From positions 1-59,692 of the forward strand of contig CAIUMO010000022.1 in assembly GCA_903900345.1 (NCBI GenBank): DNA of 59,692 bases, in the 5' to 3' direction. Each line of letters opens with the position of its first letter. Position 1 is the stretch's first letter. A model generated the notes under the pieces. That model worked only from the letters and a program-made list of their open reading frames with translations, made no database searches and was not told the origin of the DNA. The position numbers and the translations under genes were made by a program. Below, one piece after another: positions 48,649-57,411 of this stretch. Origin of the DNA: an uncultured bacterium. Its GTDB lineage: Bacteria; Patescibacteriota; Saccharimonadia; Saccharimonadales; Saccharimonadaceae.

Positions 48649-49907
48649 TGGTTGGTGAAGTCGGTCCAAAATTCTCAAAGAAATTTTTGTGGGGTGCGGC
48701 CACGGCTGCGCACCAAGTTGAAGGTGGCAATCACAACCAATGGACTGTCTGGGAATTAGAAAATGCTAAAGTTAGAGCTACCCAGGCCGAATATCATATC
48801 AATGATTATGCCAGCTGGGATCGCATCAAAAAACAGGCCAAAAACCCCAATAACTACGTGTCTGGTATCTTAGCTAATCACTATGAACGTTATGAAGAAG
48901 ATTTTGATTTGTTGCAAAAAATGCATATGAATGCCTATCGATTCAGTATCGAATGGTCGCGAATCGAGCCAGAATGCGGTGTTTGGAATCAGGAAGAAAT
49001 AGAGCACTATAAGCGTTACATTGATGCGCTAAAACAGCGGGGGATTGAGCCAATTGTGACTTTATTTCATTTTAGTTTACCGGTTTGGTTTGCTGAAAGA
49101 GGTGGCTTTGAAAGGCGTTCTAACGTCAAATATTTTACCCGTTTTGCTAAAAAAATTGTTAGCGAACTTGGATTGAGCGTTAAATATATTATTACGATTA
49201 ATGAAATTGAAGTTTACGCAGTTCAAAGTTACTGGTTTCAGGATTGGCCACCGGCTGTCCATAGCCCTTATACGTTCTGGCGAGTGATTAACAACTTAAC
49301 TTATGCCCATCGCCAAGTTGCCAAATCTATCCACAAGGTAAGTCGGCATTATAAAGTTTCAATTGCCAAGAACTCGACCTATATCTATCCGGGTGATAAT
49401 GCCTGGTCTAGTCGTGCTAGCGCGGCAGTGATGCAATATATTGCCGACGATTATATTGTCAAAAAGGTTATAAAACATTGTGACTTTTTGGGCGTTAATT
49501 ATTATCAATCTCAAAGAGTCTACGGACATCGGATCCATAACCCCGAAGATATTGTGAGCGATTTGGACTGGCCGATGACGCCTGGCGATATTCAATATAC
49601 AGTTGAACGATTGTATCGTAAATATAAAAAGCCGATTATTATCACCGAGAATGGCTTAGCCGACGAGCGAGACGCTAAGCGTCAATGGTGGATTACTCAA
49701 ACTCTAATCGGTTTACAGGCGGCTATGAAAAACGGCGTTAAAATTGACGGCTATTTGCACTGGAGTCTGATTGATAATACTGAATGGTCGTACGGAAAAT
49801 GGCCGCGGTTTGGTTTGGCGTCAGTAAACTACGCTACAGGTGAAAGAACTCTGCGTCCTAGTGCTCTTTGGTTCGGTCGTGTTATTAAAAAAATACGTGG
49901 TATTTAA
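48648..49907 (+). CDS. Glycoside hydrolase family 1 (beta-glucosidase-like)
   Basis: FLWGAATAAHQVEGG, YRFSIEWSRIEPECG, ITINEIEVYAV, PIIITENGLAD, GYLHWSLIDNTEWSYG. Confidence 0.93.
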   Translation: MVGEVGPKFSKKFLWGAATAAHQVEGGNHNQWTVWELENAKVRATQAEYHINDYASWDRIKKQAKNPNNYVSGILANHYERYEEDFDLLQKMHMNAYRFSIEWSRIEPECGVWNQEEIEHYKRYIDALKQRGIEPIVTLFHFSLPVWFAERGGFERRSNVKYFTRFAKKIVSELGLSVKYIITINEIEVYAVQSYWFQDWPPAVHSPYTFWRVINNLTYAHRQVAKSIHKVSRHYKVSIAKNSTYIYPGDNAWSSRASAAVMQYIADDYIVKKVIKHCDFLGVNYYQSQRVYGHRIHNPEDIVSDLDWPMTPGDIQYTVERLYRKYKKPIIITENGLADERDAKRQWWITQTLIGLQAAMKNGVKIDGYLHWSLIDNTEWSYGKWPRFGLASVNYATGERTLRPSALWFGRVIKKIRGI

Positions 49908-49976
49908 GCCTAAATTAACCTCTGTTAGTTAAGTTGTTTATCCACAGAACTGTGAACAAACCTGTTTTTAGTTATA

Positions 49977-50049
49977 TATAATGTCAAAATTGGGTATTGA
50001 AGTGGTTAATTGTGGGTAGTATAGTTAGACTCAGTGGAAAGAAGTGGGT
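49977..50049 (+). promoter_or_regulatory. mraZ promoter region with TGGGT/TGGNN repeats (candidate MraZ operator)
   Basis: TGGGT 49991, TGGTT 50003, TGGGT 50013, TGGAA 50035, TGGGT 50045; TTGAAG-17-TATAGT promoter-like element 49997-50025. Confidence 0.55.
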
Positions 50050-50122
50050 AACACCACCACACACAAAACAAACAACCACTAAATATTAAAATAACTAAAC
50101 GGGGCCGATAAGAAGTATAAAC

Positions 50123-50494
50123 ATGGCAAACGTAGATTATTTCGAACGGAAGCTTGACGACAAGCGTCGGTTAACCATACCGACTGAACTTCGAAATGAA
50201 TTTGCAAGCGGTGTTGTGCTGACTAGAGGCTTTGGCCATTACTTGCATCTATATCCAAAACAAGTTTGGGATAGGGAAGTCGAACCGTCACTAGGTAGCA
50301 GCATTTTTGATGAAAGAATCGCTGACCTCACTGTACGATTCAGGCGTGGCAAGACCGAGGCAGAACTTGACCAAAAACAAGGTCGAGTAACAGTTGAGCA
50401 ACATTTGCTTGATTATGCTGGGATTGACAGGCAAGCGGTCGCAATCAGGGTGGGCGTCTATTGGCGCGTAATGTCACCCGAAACTGACGTTTAG
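50123..50494 (+). CDS. mraZ: Transcriptional regulator MraZ
   Basis: ERKLDDKRRLTIPTELRNEF, VLTRGFGHYLHLYPKQVWD; start of dcw cluster. Confidence 0.9.
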   Translation: MANVDYFERKLDDKRRLTIPTELRNEFASGVVLTRGFGHYLHLYPKQVWDREVEPSLGSSIFDERIADLTVRFRRGKTEAELDQKQGRVTVEQHLLDYAGIDRQAVAIRVGVYWRVMSPETDV

Positions 50495-50553
50495 GTAGAT
50501 TAATCAATCTGTTCTTTAAAAATTTATTCACACTATAAGAAACAAGAAAACTC

Positions 50554-50813
50554 TCGAGATCAACTATCTGGTAGTTAGGCAAAAAACAAGCGTGGGCTAC
50601 GAGACCACATTAAAAAACTCGCGCACTTTAGTTCAACAAAAAACACACCTCCCAAAAAACTCCACCTCACACATAAGTCTCTCAACCGAAGAATCAAAAC
50701 AGATTGTGATTTGCCTTTGGCAACCACTGTCATGATTATTCGGAAACTTATAAATAAAAAACAAACACAACTACAAAAACAAACAGCCATAGCTACCAGT
50801 TAGGTGATCTCGA
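50554..50813 (+). repeat. Long-range inverted repeat flanking the mraZ-rsmH intergenic region
   Basis: TCGAGATCAACTATCTGGTAGT (50554) vs reverse complement of GCTACCAGTTAGGTGATCTCGA (50792-50813); about 19/22 complementary. Confidence 0.75.
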
Positions 50814-50830
50814 ATCGTCATCGTGTTATC

Positions 50831-51736
50831 ATGAGAAGCGAAATGAGTACAATACCACCACAAAAACTAATACATGTTCCAGTTTTGCTAGAGTCGACGC
50901 TTGAGCTACTTAAGCCACAGCCCAGAGAGAGCTATCTCGATCTGACTGCGGGTTACGGAGGTCATGCTAAACGAATTCTAGATATAACTGGAAATTATGC
51001 CGAATCTGTCTTGGTTGATCGTGACGACTACGCCATAAAGCGTTTGGAGCCATTATCGGACAAGGGAGTGCGGCTATTGCACACCGATTTTGTGACTGCT
51101 GCAAAGCAGTTAATAAAAGAGGGGCAAACATTCAACATTATACTAGTTGATTTGGGGGTGTCATCACCACAACTCGATCAGTTTGAGCGAGGGTTTTCCT
51201 TTACAAATAGTGGTCCGCTAGATATGCGCATGGATCGAAATCAAGTTACTAATGCAGAAACATTAGTCAACACAGCTTCGGTCACAGAACTTACGCGTAT
51301 CATTACTCAATACGGTGAAGAACCGATTGGTTTAGCTAAGACGATTGCTAACGCTATTGTCGTTAACAGACCACTGTCTAAAACAGGAGAACTCGCTGAT
51401 CTGATCAAACAAGTATATCGTGGTAAATGGAAAAAAATTCATCCAGCCACTCGCACCTTTCAAGCAATCCGGATTGCAGTCAACGATGAGCTACGGCAAG
51501 TCGAAGATTTGTTGCCACTTTTGCCCGACCTGCTAAAACCAGGCGGGCGAGTCGGCATCATTAGCTTTCACAGTCTAGAGGATCGATTAGTCAAACGTTA
51601 TTTCAAAGATCAGTTTGACGATGGACTCGAAGCTGTACTTCTGCCACTGACCAAAAAGCCAATCGCCGGAAGCATTTACGATGTTCACAACCCGCGTGCC
51701 CGTAGCAGCAAGTTACGAGCCGCAGTGAAAAAATAA
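50831..51736 (+). CDS. rsmH: 16S rRNA m4C1402 methyltransferase
   Basis: HVPVLLESTLELLKP, YLDLTAGYGGHAKRIL, DLGVSSPQLDQFERGFSF, GRVGIISFHSLEDRLVKRYF. Confidence 0.95.
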   Translation: MRSEMSTIPPQKLIHVPVLLESTLELLKPQPRESYLDLTAGYGGHAKRILDITGNYAESVLVDRDDYAIKRLEPLSDKGVRLLHTDFVTAAKQLIKEGQTFNIILVDLGVSSPQLDQFERGFSFTNSGPLDMRMDRNQVTNAETLVNTASVTELTRIITQYGEEPIGLAKTIANAIVVNRPLSKTGELADLIKQVYRGKWKKIHPATRTFQAIRIAVNDELRQVEDLLPLLPDLLKPGGRVGIISFHSLEDRLVKRYFKDQFDDGLEAVLLPLTKKPIAGSIYDVHNPRARSSKLRAAVKK

Positions 51737-51766
51737 AACAAAAATAAAAGGAAGGGGCAAAACACC

Positions 51767-51832
51767 ATGCCAATTCACATCGCAGTACAGTACGCAGACG
51801 TCGCTCAATCGGTGATCGTTCGCGTTAAGTAA
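51767..51832 (+). CDS. 21-aa leader-like microprotein MPIHIAVQYADVAQSVIVRVK
   Basis: AAGGAAGGGG SD about 10 nt upstream of ATG; TAA stop; hairpin follows. Confidence 0.5.
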   Translation: MPIHIAVQYADVAQSVIVRVK

Positions 51833-51845
51833 TTAAATTTACTAT

Positions 51846-51868
51846 AGCCCCGTCAAACTGACGGGGCT
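51846..51868 (+). terminator. Strong hairpin without T-tract (attenuator-like)
   Basis: AGCCCCGTCA-aac-TGACGGGGCT. Confidence 0.55.
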
Positions 51869-51906
51869 CCAAAACAAAAAATAAAATAAACAGAGATTCC
51901 ACCACA

Positions 51907-52254
51907 ATGTCTTATCAAATTGCTCAAAATTACAGTAGTCGTCGTCAGCAAAACTGGTCGCGCAATCAGAATACTGTTGCTTTTGTTTCAGCTATTAAAC
52001 TTGGTCCAGTGACTAATGTCGTAATAATTGCCTTAATGGTTACGATACTTGGCTTAATATATTTGACACAAGCAACTCGCGCCACCGGTTATGACTATGC
52101 AACCCAAAAAATTGATAGTCAAATTGCAGCTCTTAATGAGCAAAAAAGTGATCTAGAAATTGAGAATGCAAAACTGACCTCACTTGAAACTGCTAAAAAC
52201 AGTAGTGTTGCTTCGACAATGACGACGCCGGCCACTACAGAATACGCTCAATAA
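51907..52254 (+). CDS. FtsL-like small single-TM division protein
   Basis: Position between rsmH and ftsI; one TM followed by a short coiled coil. Confidence 0.65.
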   Translation: MSYQIAQNYSSRRQQNWSRNQNTVAFVSAIKLGPVTNVVIIALMVTILGLIYLTQATRATGYDYATQKIDSQIAALNEQKSDLEIENAKLTSLETAKNSSVASTMTTPATTEYAQ

Positions 52255-52259
52255 ATACT

Positions 52260-53999
52260 ATGAATCTGGAACTACAAAAAGGCAGTCGGTCCAAGACTTT
52301 AGCCGCCATATTATTTATAACTATGGCTGTTTTTGTTGGTCGACTATTTTATTTGCAGATTATCCAGCATGATTATTATGTCGGAGTTGCCAACCAAGAA
52401 CAGATTAAACGTCTGGCGATTCCAGCTAAACGCGGCCTTATCTATGCCTTAGACGGCCAAACACCAGTGCCATTGGTTATGAACCAGACGGTTTATACTG
52501 TTTTTGCTGACCCCAAGACAACGACTGATGATACCAAGATAATTGATACGATTCGCAAAATAGCTGGCGGCAACGCTTGCCCCGATTTGCAGGCTCTTTT
52601 AAATAAAAAAGATAGTCGTTATCAAGTTTTAGCTACCAGAATCACAAGGTCTCAAGCTGACAAAATCAAACAAGAGAATCTTAATGGCGTCGGTTTTCAA
52701 GAAGAGTCACAGAGAGTTTATCCCGAAGGTTCATTAGCAGCGCAAACACTTGGCTTTGTTGATTTTAGCGGCGTTGGTCGTTATGGCGTAGAAGATAAAC
52801 TGAACGACGAGTTAACCGGTACCGATGGTTTATTGCAATCTGTAACTGATGTCAGAGATGTGCCGTTGACGATCGGCAATAATAATATTAATCGTCCGGC
52901 GGTTAATGGTAAGAATGTCGTGCTTAGTATTGATCGCAATGTTCAGTCGCATGTTGAACAAGCTTTGTCTGACGGTCTAAAGCGTACCGGCGCAACCAGA
53001 GGTAGCGCGATTGTTATGGATCCACAAACTGGCCAAATTATGGCTATGGCTAATCTGCCAACTTATGATCCAGCTAAATTTAATCTAGTTTCAGATGTTG
53101 CCGCCTTTAATAACGCAGTCGTTTCAGCGCCTTATGAGCCAGGATCGGATGTCAAGACTTTGACGATGGCGACTGGTATCGATAAAGGTGTTGTCACGCC
53201 GGATGCCACTTATAACAACACGGACTATATTAAAGTCGACGACCGAACAATTACTAATGCAACCTTGGGCCAGACTGGCGAGATTACGTTTCAACACGCT
53301 TTGAACTGGTCACTTAACACTGGGTTTGTAACGGTTGCTGAACGTTTAGGCGACGGTAAAAGCATTACTCGTGGTGCCAGGGATACCATGTATGATTATT
53401 TCTATAATCGATTCCATCTGGGGCAATTGACTGGTGTTGAGGTAGCAGGTGAGACTGCCGGTACGGTTGTATCACCAACTACGTCTGAAGGCAACGCCGT
53501 GCGTTATTCTAATATGGCTTTCGGTCAAGGTCTGGATGCTACGATGGTGCAAGTTGCCTCGGCATTTGGTTCAATCGTCAATGGTGGCAAATATTATAAA
53601 CCAACAGTGATAGCTGGTGTTGTTGATGCCAGTGGTAAGTACATAGCTAACAAAATTACTCAACCTTCAATGCAAATCGCTAAATCGACGGCCGATCAAG
53701 TTCGATCGATGACTCATGTTGCCAGGGATACCTTTTTCGCTAGCCTGGACCGTCCTGGTTATTATATAGGTGGCAAGACTGGTACTTCACAGGTGATCAA
53801 GAACGGTGTTTATTCAAGCGACGAGACAGTTGGCACTTATCTTGGTTATGGTGGTAGTGAAGATTTGTCCAGATATGTCATAATGATACAGGTATCTGGT
53901 GACAATAAGTTATTGCAGGGCGCCAGAGATGCCCTGCCAATCTTTACAGATATATCTAACTGGATGTTAAATTATTTAGAGATACAACCGAAAGGCTAA
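52260..53999 (+). CDS. ftsI: Penicillin-binding protein 2 / FtsI transpeptidase
   Basis: RGLIYALDG, GVGRYGVEDKLNDELTG, GSAIVMDPQTGQIMAMANLPTYDP, GGKTGTSQV. Confidence 0.93.
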   Translation: MNLELQKGSRSKTLAAILFITMAVFVGRLFYLQIIQHDYYVGVANQEQIKRLAIPAKRGLIYALDGQTPVPLVMNQTVYTVFADPKTTTDDTKIIDTIRKIAGGNACPDLQALLNKKDSRYQVLATRITRSQADKIKQENLNGVGFQEESQRVYPEGSLAAQTLGFVDFSGVGRYGVEDKLNDELTGTDGLLQSVTDVRDVPLTIGNNNINRPAVNGKNVVLSIDRNVQSHVEQALSDGLKRTGATRGSAIVMDPQTGQIMAMANLPTYDPAKFNLVSDVAAFNNAVVSAPYEPGSDVKTLTMATGIDKGVVTPDATYNNTDYIKVDDRTITNATLGQTGEITFQHALNWSLNTGFVTVAERLGDGKSITRGARDTMYDYFYNRFHLGQLTGVEVAGETAGTVVSPTTSEGNAVRYSNMAFGQGLDATMVQVASAFGSIVNGGKYYKPTVIAGVVDASGKYIANKITQPSMQIAKSTADQVRSMTHVARDTFFASLDRPGYYIGGKTGTSQVIKNGVYSSDETVGTYLGYGGSEDLSRYVIMIQVSGDNKLLQGARDALPIFTDISNWMLNYLEIQPKG

Positions 54000-54000
54000 T

Positions 54001-55035
54001 ATGGAACATACATTAATGCAATTAACTCACGGTCTAGCCAGCACATTTATTTTAAGTGTTAGCGCTTTTTTGATAGCAATGCTTTTGACGCCGCCTTATA
54101 CGTTCTTGGCGTATCGATTCAAATTCTGGAAGAAACAACGTACGACCAGTACGACTGGCGAGAAACTTGAGATTTTTAATAAATTACATGCCGACAAATT
54201 CAGGCGCAATATCCCAACTATGGCCGGAGTTGTCTTTATAATTGCGATTGCCGTTGTGACGCTTGCTTTTAACCTTAATAGAGGTCAAACTTGGTTGCCA
54301 CTGGCGGCTTTGATCGGTGGGGCTGGCGTTGGTCTGTTGGATGATATTATTAATGTCCGTGGTTATGGCAAGGGTGTCGCTGGCCTGCGTTCAAGCTTAA
54401 AATTTGTCATGATCGCTATTATTGGTTTGGTGCTTGGCTGGTTCTTTTACGCTAAGCTTGGTGCTGTCGCTATTCATGTGCCTTTCATTGGTGATCTAGC
54501 TTTGGGCTGGGGGATTATTCCATTATTCGCTTTTGCAGTTATCGCAACTGGTAATGCTGTTAATATCAGCGACGGTTTAGACGGTTTAGCCGGTGGTCTA
54601 GCCGGAATTAGTTTTGGTGCTTTTGGAGTTATCGCTCTTTTGCAGTCACAATTTATTTTAGCTGGTTTTTGTTTCACGGTCGTCGGCGCATTATTAAGCT
54701 ACCTGTGGTTTAATATTTATCCAGCCCGATTCTTTATGGGCGATACTGGCAGTTTTGCACTTGGGGCTTCACTCGGTGTTGTGGCTATGTTAACTAATAC
54801 ACTTTTATTACTACCGATTATTGGTATTGTCTTTGTAGCCGAAGCTGGCTCAAGCTTGATTCAAATCTTTAGCAAAAAGGTGTTTAAGCACAAAATATTT
54901 ATCTCGGCACCAATTCACCAACACCTGCAGGCGACTGGTTGGCCTGAGACCAAAGTCACTATGCGTTTTTGGGTGATTGCGAACGTAGCTGCCTTTATTG
55001 GTGTATTAATGGCTCTAGCTGGTGGTAGTATTTAA
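54001..55035 (+). CDS. mraY: Phospho-N-acetylmuramoyl-pentapeptide transferase
   Basis: IPTMAGVVF, LLDDIINVRGYGKGV, NAVNISDGLDGLAGGLAG, FFMGDTGSFALGASLG, HQHLQATGWPETKV. Confidence 0.93.
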   Translation: MEHTLMQLTHGLASTFILSVSAFLIAMLLTPPYTFLAYRFKFWKKQRTTSTTGEKLEIFNKLHADKFRRNIPTMAGVVFIIAIAVVTLAFNLNRGQTWLPLAALIGGAGVGLLDDIINVRGYGKGVAGLRSSLKFVMIAIIGLVLGWFFYAKLGAVAIHVPFIGDLALGWGIIPLFAFAVIATGNAVNISDGLDGLAGGLAGISFGAFGVIALLQSQFILAGFCFTVVGALLSYLWFNIYPARFFMGDTGSFALGASLGVVAMLTNTLLLLPIIGIVFVAEAGSSLIQIFSKKVFKHKIFISAPIHQHLQATGWPETKVTMRFWVIANVAAFIGVLMALAGGSI

Positions 55036-56315
55036 TGTTTTCAGAGAGCGCTCAATTCTCTGAGGTTACATCTGTTCGTCGCCACAGACCTGATTATTTG
55101 ATAGTCCTGTATATGGGACTGCTGATGCTACTTGGCCTTGTTATTATGTATGCCATTGGCCCACAGCGAGCTAACGTCCTTAATAACGCCTATGGCAGTA
55201 ATTATGGCGATACCTATTTCTTTGGTAAGCAGGTTGTTAGTTTGTTATTTTCACTTGCTGCTTTCGCGGCTATAGCTTCTATTCCTTATAATCTGGTGAC
55301 CAAGAACGCTGGTAAGATATTATTGTTTGCCCTTGGAGCTTGTGCATTACTGGCGATTGCCGGCTGGGCTCATCTGGGCATTGCCCAGCAATCCCTAGGT
55401 GCGACACGCTGGTTTAACTTGGGGCCACTTGGCAGCTTGCAACCGGCTGAGCTATTGAAATTTGCCATCCTAGTGTTTGTAGCTGGTTTTTTAGGAGTAA
55501 AAGTCAAGCAAGGCAAACTTAACGACGTTAATGAGACGCTAATTCCACTGGCTGTTTTGACGGCAATTTCAATGTTATTTATAGTCGTAATCCAAAAAGA
55601 CTTAGGTACGGGCGTATCGTTGATGACGATTATTATGACGATGTTGATTGTTGGCGGCATCAATAAACGCATTGGCGGTATTATCTTGATGACTATAATT
55701 GCAGTTGGCACCGTCATGATTATCAGCGCGCCGCACAGGCTTGATCGAATCGTTACGTTCTTTAAAGGTGATGATACGTCTTCTAGTGATGCTGGTAGTT
55801 ACCATATCGAGCAGGCCAAGGTAGCGATTGGCACTGGTGGCTTATTTGGCGTAGGGGTTGGTAATAGCATTCAATCAACTGGCTATCTGCCAGAAGCGAC
55901 CAACGACTCGGTCTTTGCGATTATGGGTGAGACATTTGGATTCGTCGGTCTAGTGACGATATTGATATTATTTGGAGCTTTATTGATGCGTCTGCTCAAG
56001 ATAATGGATCATTTAATTGACGTTAGGCTAAAGTTAATCGTAGCTGGCGTCTTTGGTTGGTTAGGGTCGCATGTTATTCTTAATGTAGCCTCAATGATTG
56101 GGATATTCCCATTAACGGGCATTACTTTGCCATTACTTAGTTTTGGCGGAACGAGCATGCTATTCATTACGGCGGCATTAGGACTGGTATTTCAGCTATC
56201 ACATTACACAGTTAATTCGTTAAATCTAAAGGAGGCGCAACATGAGAATTTTAGCGGTCGGCGGGGGCTCGGGCGGTCACGTCACGCCAGTCGTGGCAGT
56301 TTTACGCGAGGTTAG
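55035..56315 (+). CDS. ftsW: FtsW/RodA/SpoVE family lipid II polymerase
   Basis: LGATRWFNLGPLGSLQPAELLKFAILVF, ATNDSVFAIMGETFGFVG, GITLPLLSFGGTSML. Confidence 0.93.
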   Translation: MFSESAQFSEVTSVRRHRPDYLIVLYMGLLMLLGLVIMYAIGPQRANVLNNAYGSNYGDTYFFGKQVVSLLFSLAAFAAIASIPYNLVTKNAGKILLFALGACALLAIAGWAHLGIAQQSLGATRWFNLGPLGSLQPAELLKFAILVFVAGFLGVKVKQGKLNDVNETLIPLAVLTAISMLFIVVIQKDLGTGVSLMTIIMTMLIVGGINKRIGGIILMTIIAVGTVMIISAPHRLDRIVTFFKGDDTSSSDAGSYHIEQAKVAIGTGGLFGVGVGNSIQSTGYLPEATNDSVFAIMGETFGFVGLVTILILFGALLMRLLKIMDHLIDVRLKLIVAGVFGWLGSHVILNVASMIGIFPLTGITLPLLSFGGTSMLFITAALGLVFQLSHYTVNSLNLKEAQHENFSGRRGLGRSRHASRGSFTRG

Positions 56316-57393
56316 ACAGTCGCATCCAAAAGCAGAGATACGATTTTGGTGTGATAATAAATTTGCTGTTCAGGCTAGCGAGATTATGGAACATTTTGAC
56401 AAAAATATTCCAGTTCAAACTATTATTGCCGGTAAATTACGTCGTTACCATCACTTGTCTTTAATGCGTCAATTAATGTGGCCGTCGTTGGTATTATCAA
56501 ATATTAGAGATGGTTTTTTGGTGATCGCTGGTTTTTTTCAGAGTACAATTAAATTGATCCTTTGGCGACCAGACGTTGTCTTTACTAAGGGCGGCTATGT
56601 CTGTTTACCGGTTGGGATTGCGGCGCATTTGCTACGAATTCCACTGGTTGTCCATGATTCTGATGCTCACCCAGGTTTAACTAATCTTATTTTAAGCAAG
56701 TGGGCAACAGCTATTGCCACTGGTGCGCCACTGAAATACTATCCTTATCCAGCCAAAAAATCACGTTATGTTGGTATTCCAGTTGCGCCAGAATTTCATG
56801 AATTTTCTGACAAAGAGCGTCAAGCCGCCAAAGAGAAGTGGGGGATAAGTAGTAAATACCCACTGGTAGCCGTCACTGGTGGTGGGTTAGGCGCAAGTCG
56901 GATCAATGACGCCATAGCCTTATCACTTGATGAACTGATGCAATTTTGCTCAGTTATTCTTGTTTCTGGCATGTGGCAATATGATGAGCTAAAGTCGATT
57001 ACGCCACCAAATAGTGATCGTTTTCAACTACATTCGTTTATATCACGTGACATGGCGTCATTATTAGGTGCGGCTGACGTGGTTGTGACGCGAGCCGGAG
57101 CGACGACTATCCTTGAACTAGCCGCTTTGGTAAAGCCAACAATCTTGGTTCCAAATGGCCGGCTGACTGGCGGCCACCAGCTTAAAAATGCTGCTGTCTA
57201 TCTTAAAGAAAACGCCGTTAAGGTAGTTGACGAAGCCTTAATAGTTGATAATCCTCAGGTTTTGGTCTCGGAAATTCATGACGTCTTATCTCATCCTGAG
57301 GCTTCACGCAAGATGGCGCAATCATTTGCTGCGTTTGCGCGTCCTAATGCGGCACGAGATGTTGCGAATATGATAATTTCAAGTGTTAAATAG
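56242..57393 (+). CDS. murG: UDP-GlcNAc:lipid I transferase MurG
   Basis: ILAVGGGSGGHVTPVVAV, FTKGGYVCLPVGIAAHLL, VVTRAGATTILELAAL; SD AAAGGAGG. Confidence 0.93.
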   Translation: MRILAVGGGSGGHVTPVVAVLREVRQSHPKAEIRFWCDNKFAVQASEIMEHFDKNIPVQTIIAGKLRRYHHLSLMRQLMWPSLVLSNIRDGFLVIAGFFQSTIKLILWRPDVVFTKGGYVCLPVGIAAHLLRIPLVVHDSDAHPGLTNLILSKWATAIATGAPLKYYPYPAKKSRYVGIPVAPEFHEFSDKERQAAKEKWGISSKYPLVAVTGGGLGASRINDAIALSLDELMQFCSVILVSGMWQYDELKSITPPNSDRFQLHSFISRDMASLLGAADVVVTRAGATTILELAALVKPTILVPNGRLTGGHQLKNAAVYLKENAVKVVDEALIVDNPQVLVSEIHDVLSHPEASRKMAQSFAAFARPNAARDVANMIISSVK

Positions 57394-57411
57394 TTTATAA
57401 TATAAACATAA

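Noticed and set aside
49938-49946. Possible oriC because of a perfect TTATCCACA DnaA box near parAB-bearing DNA
   Set aside because: Only a single box here and one near 58525; no dnaA/dnaN, no box cluster and no clear DNA unwinding element.
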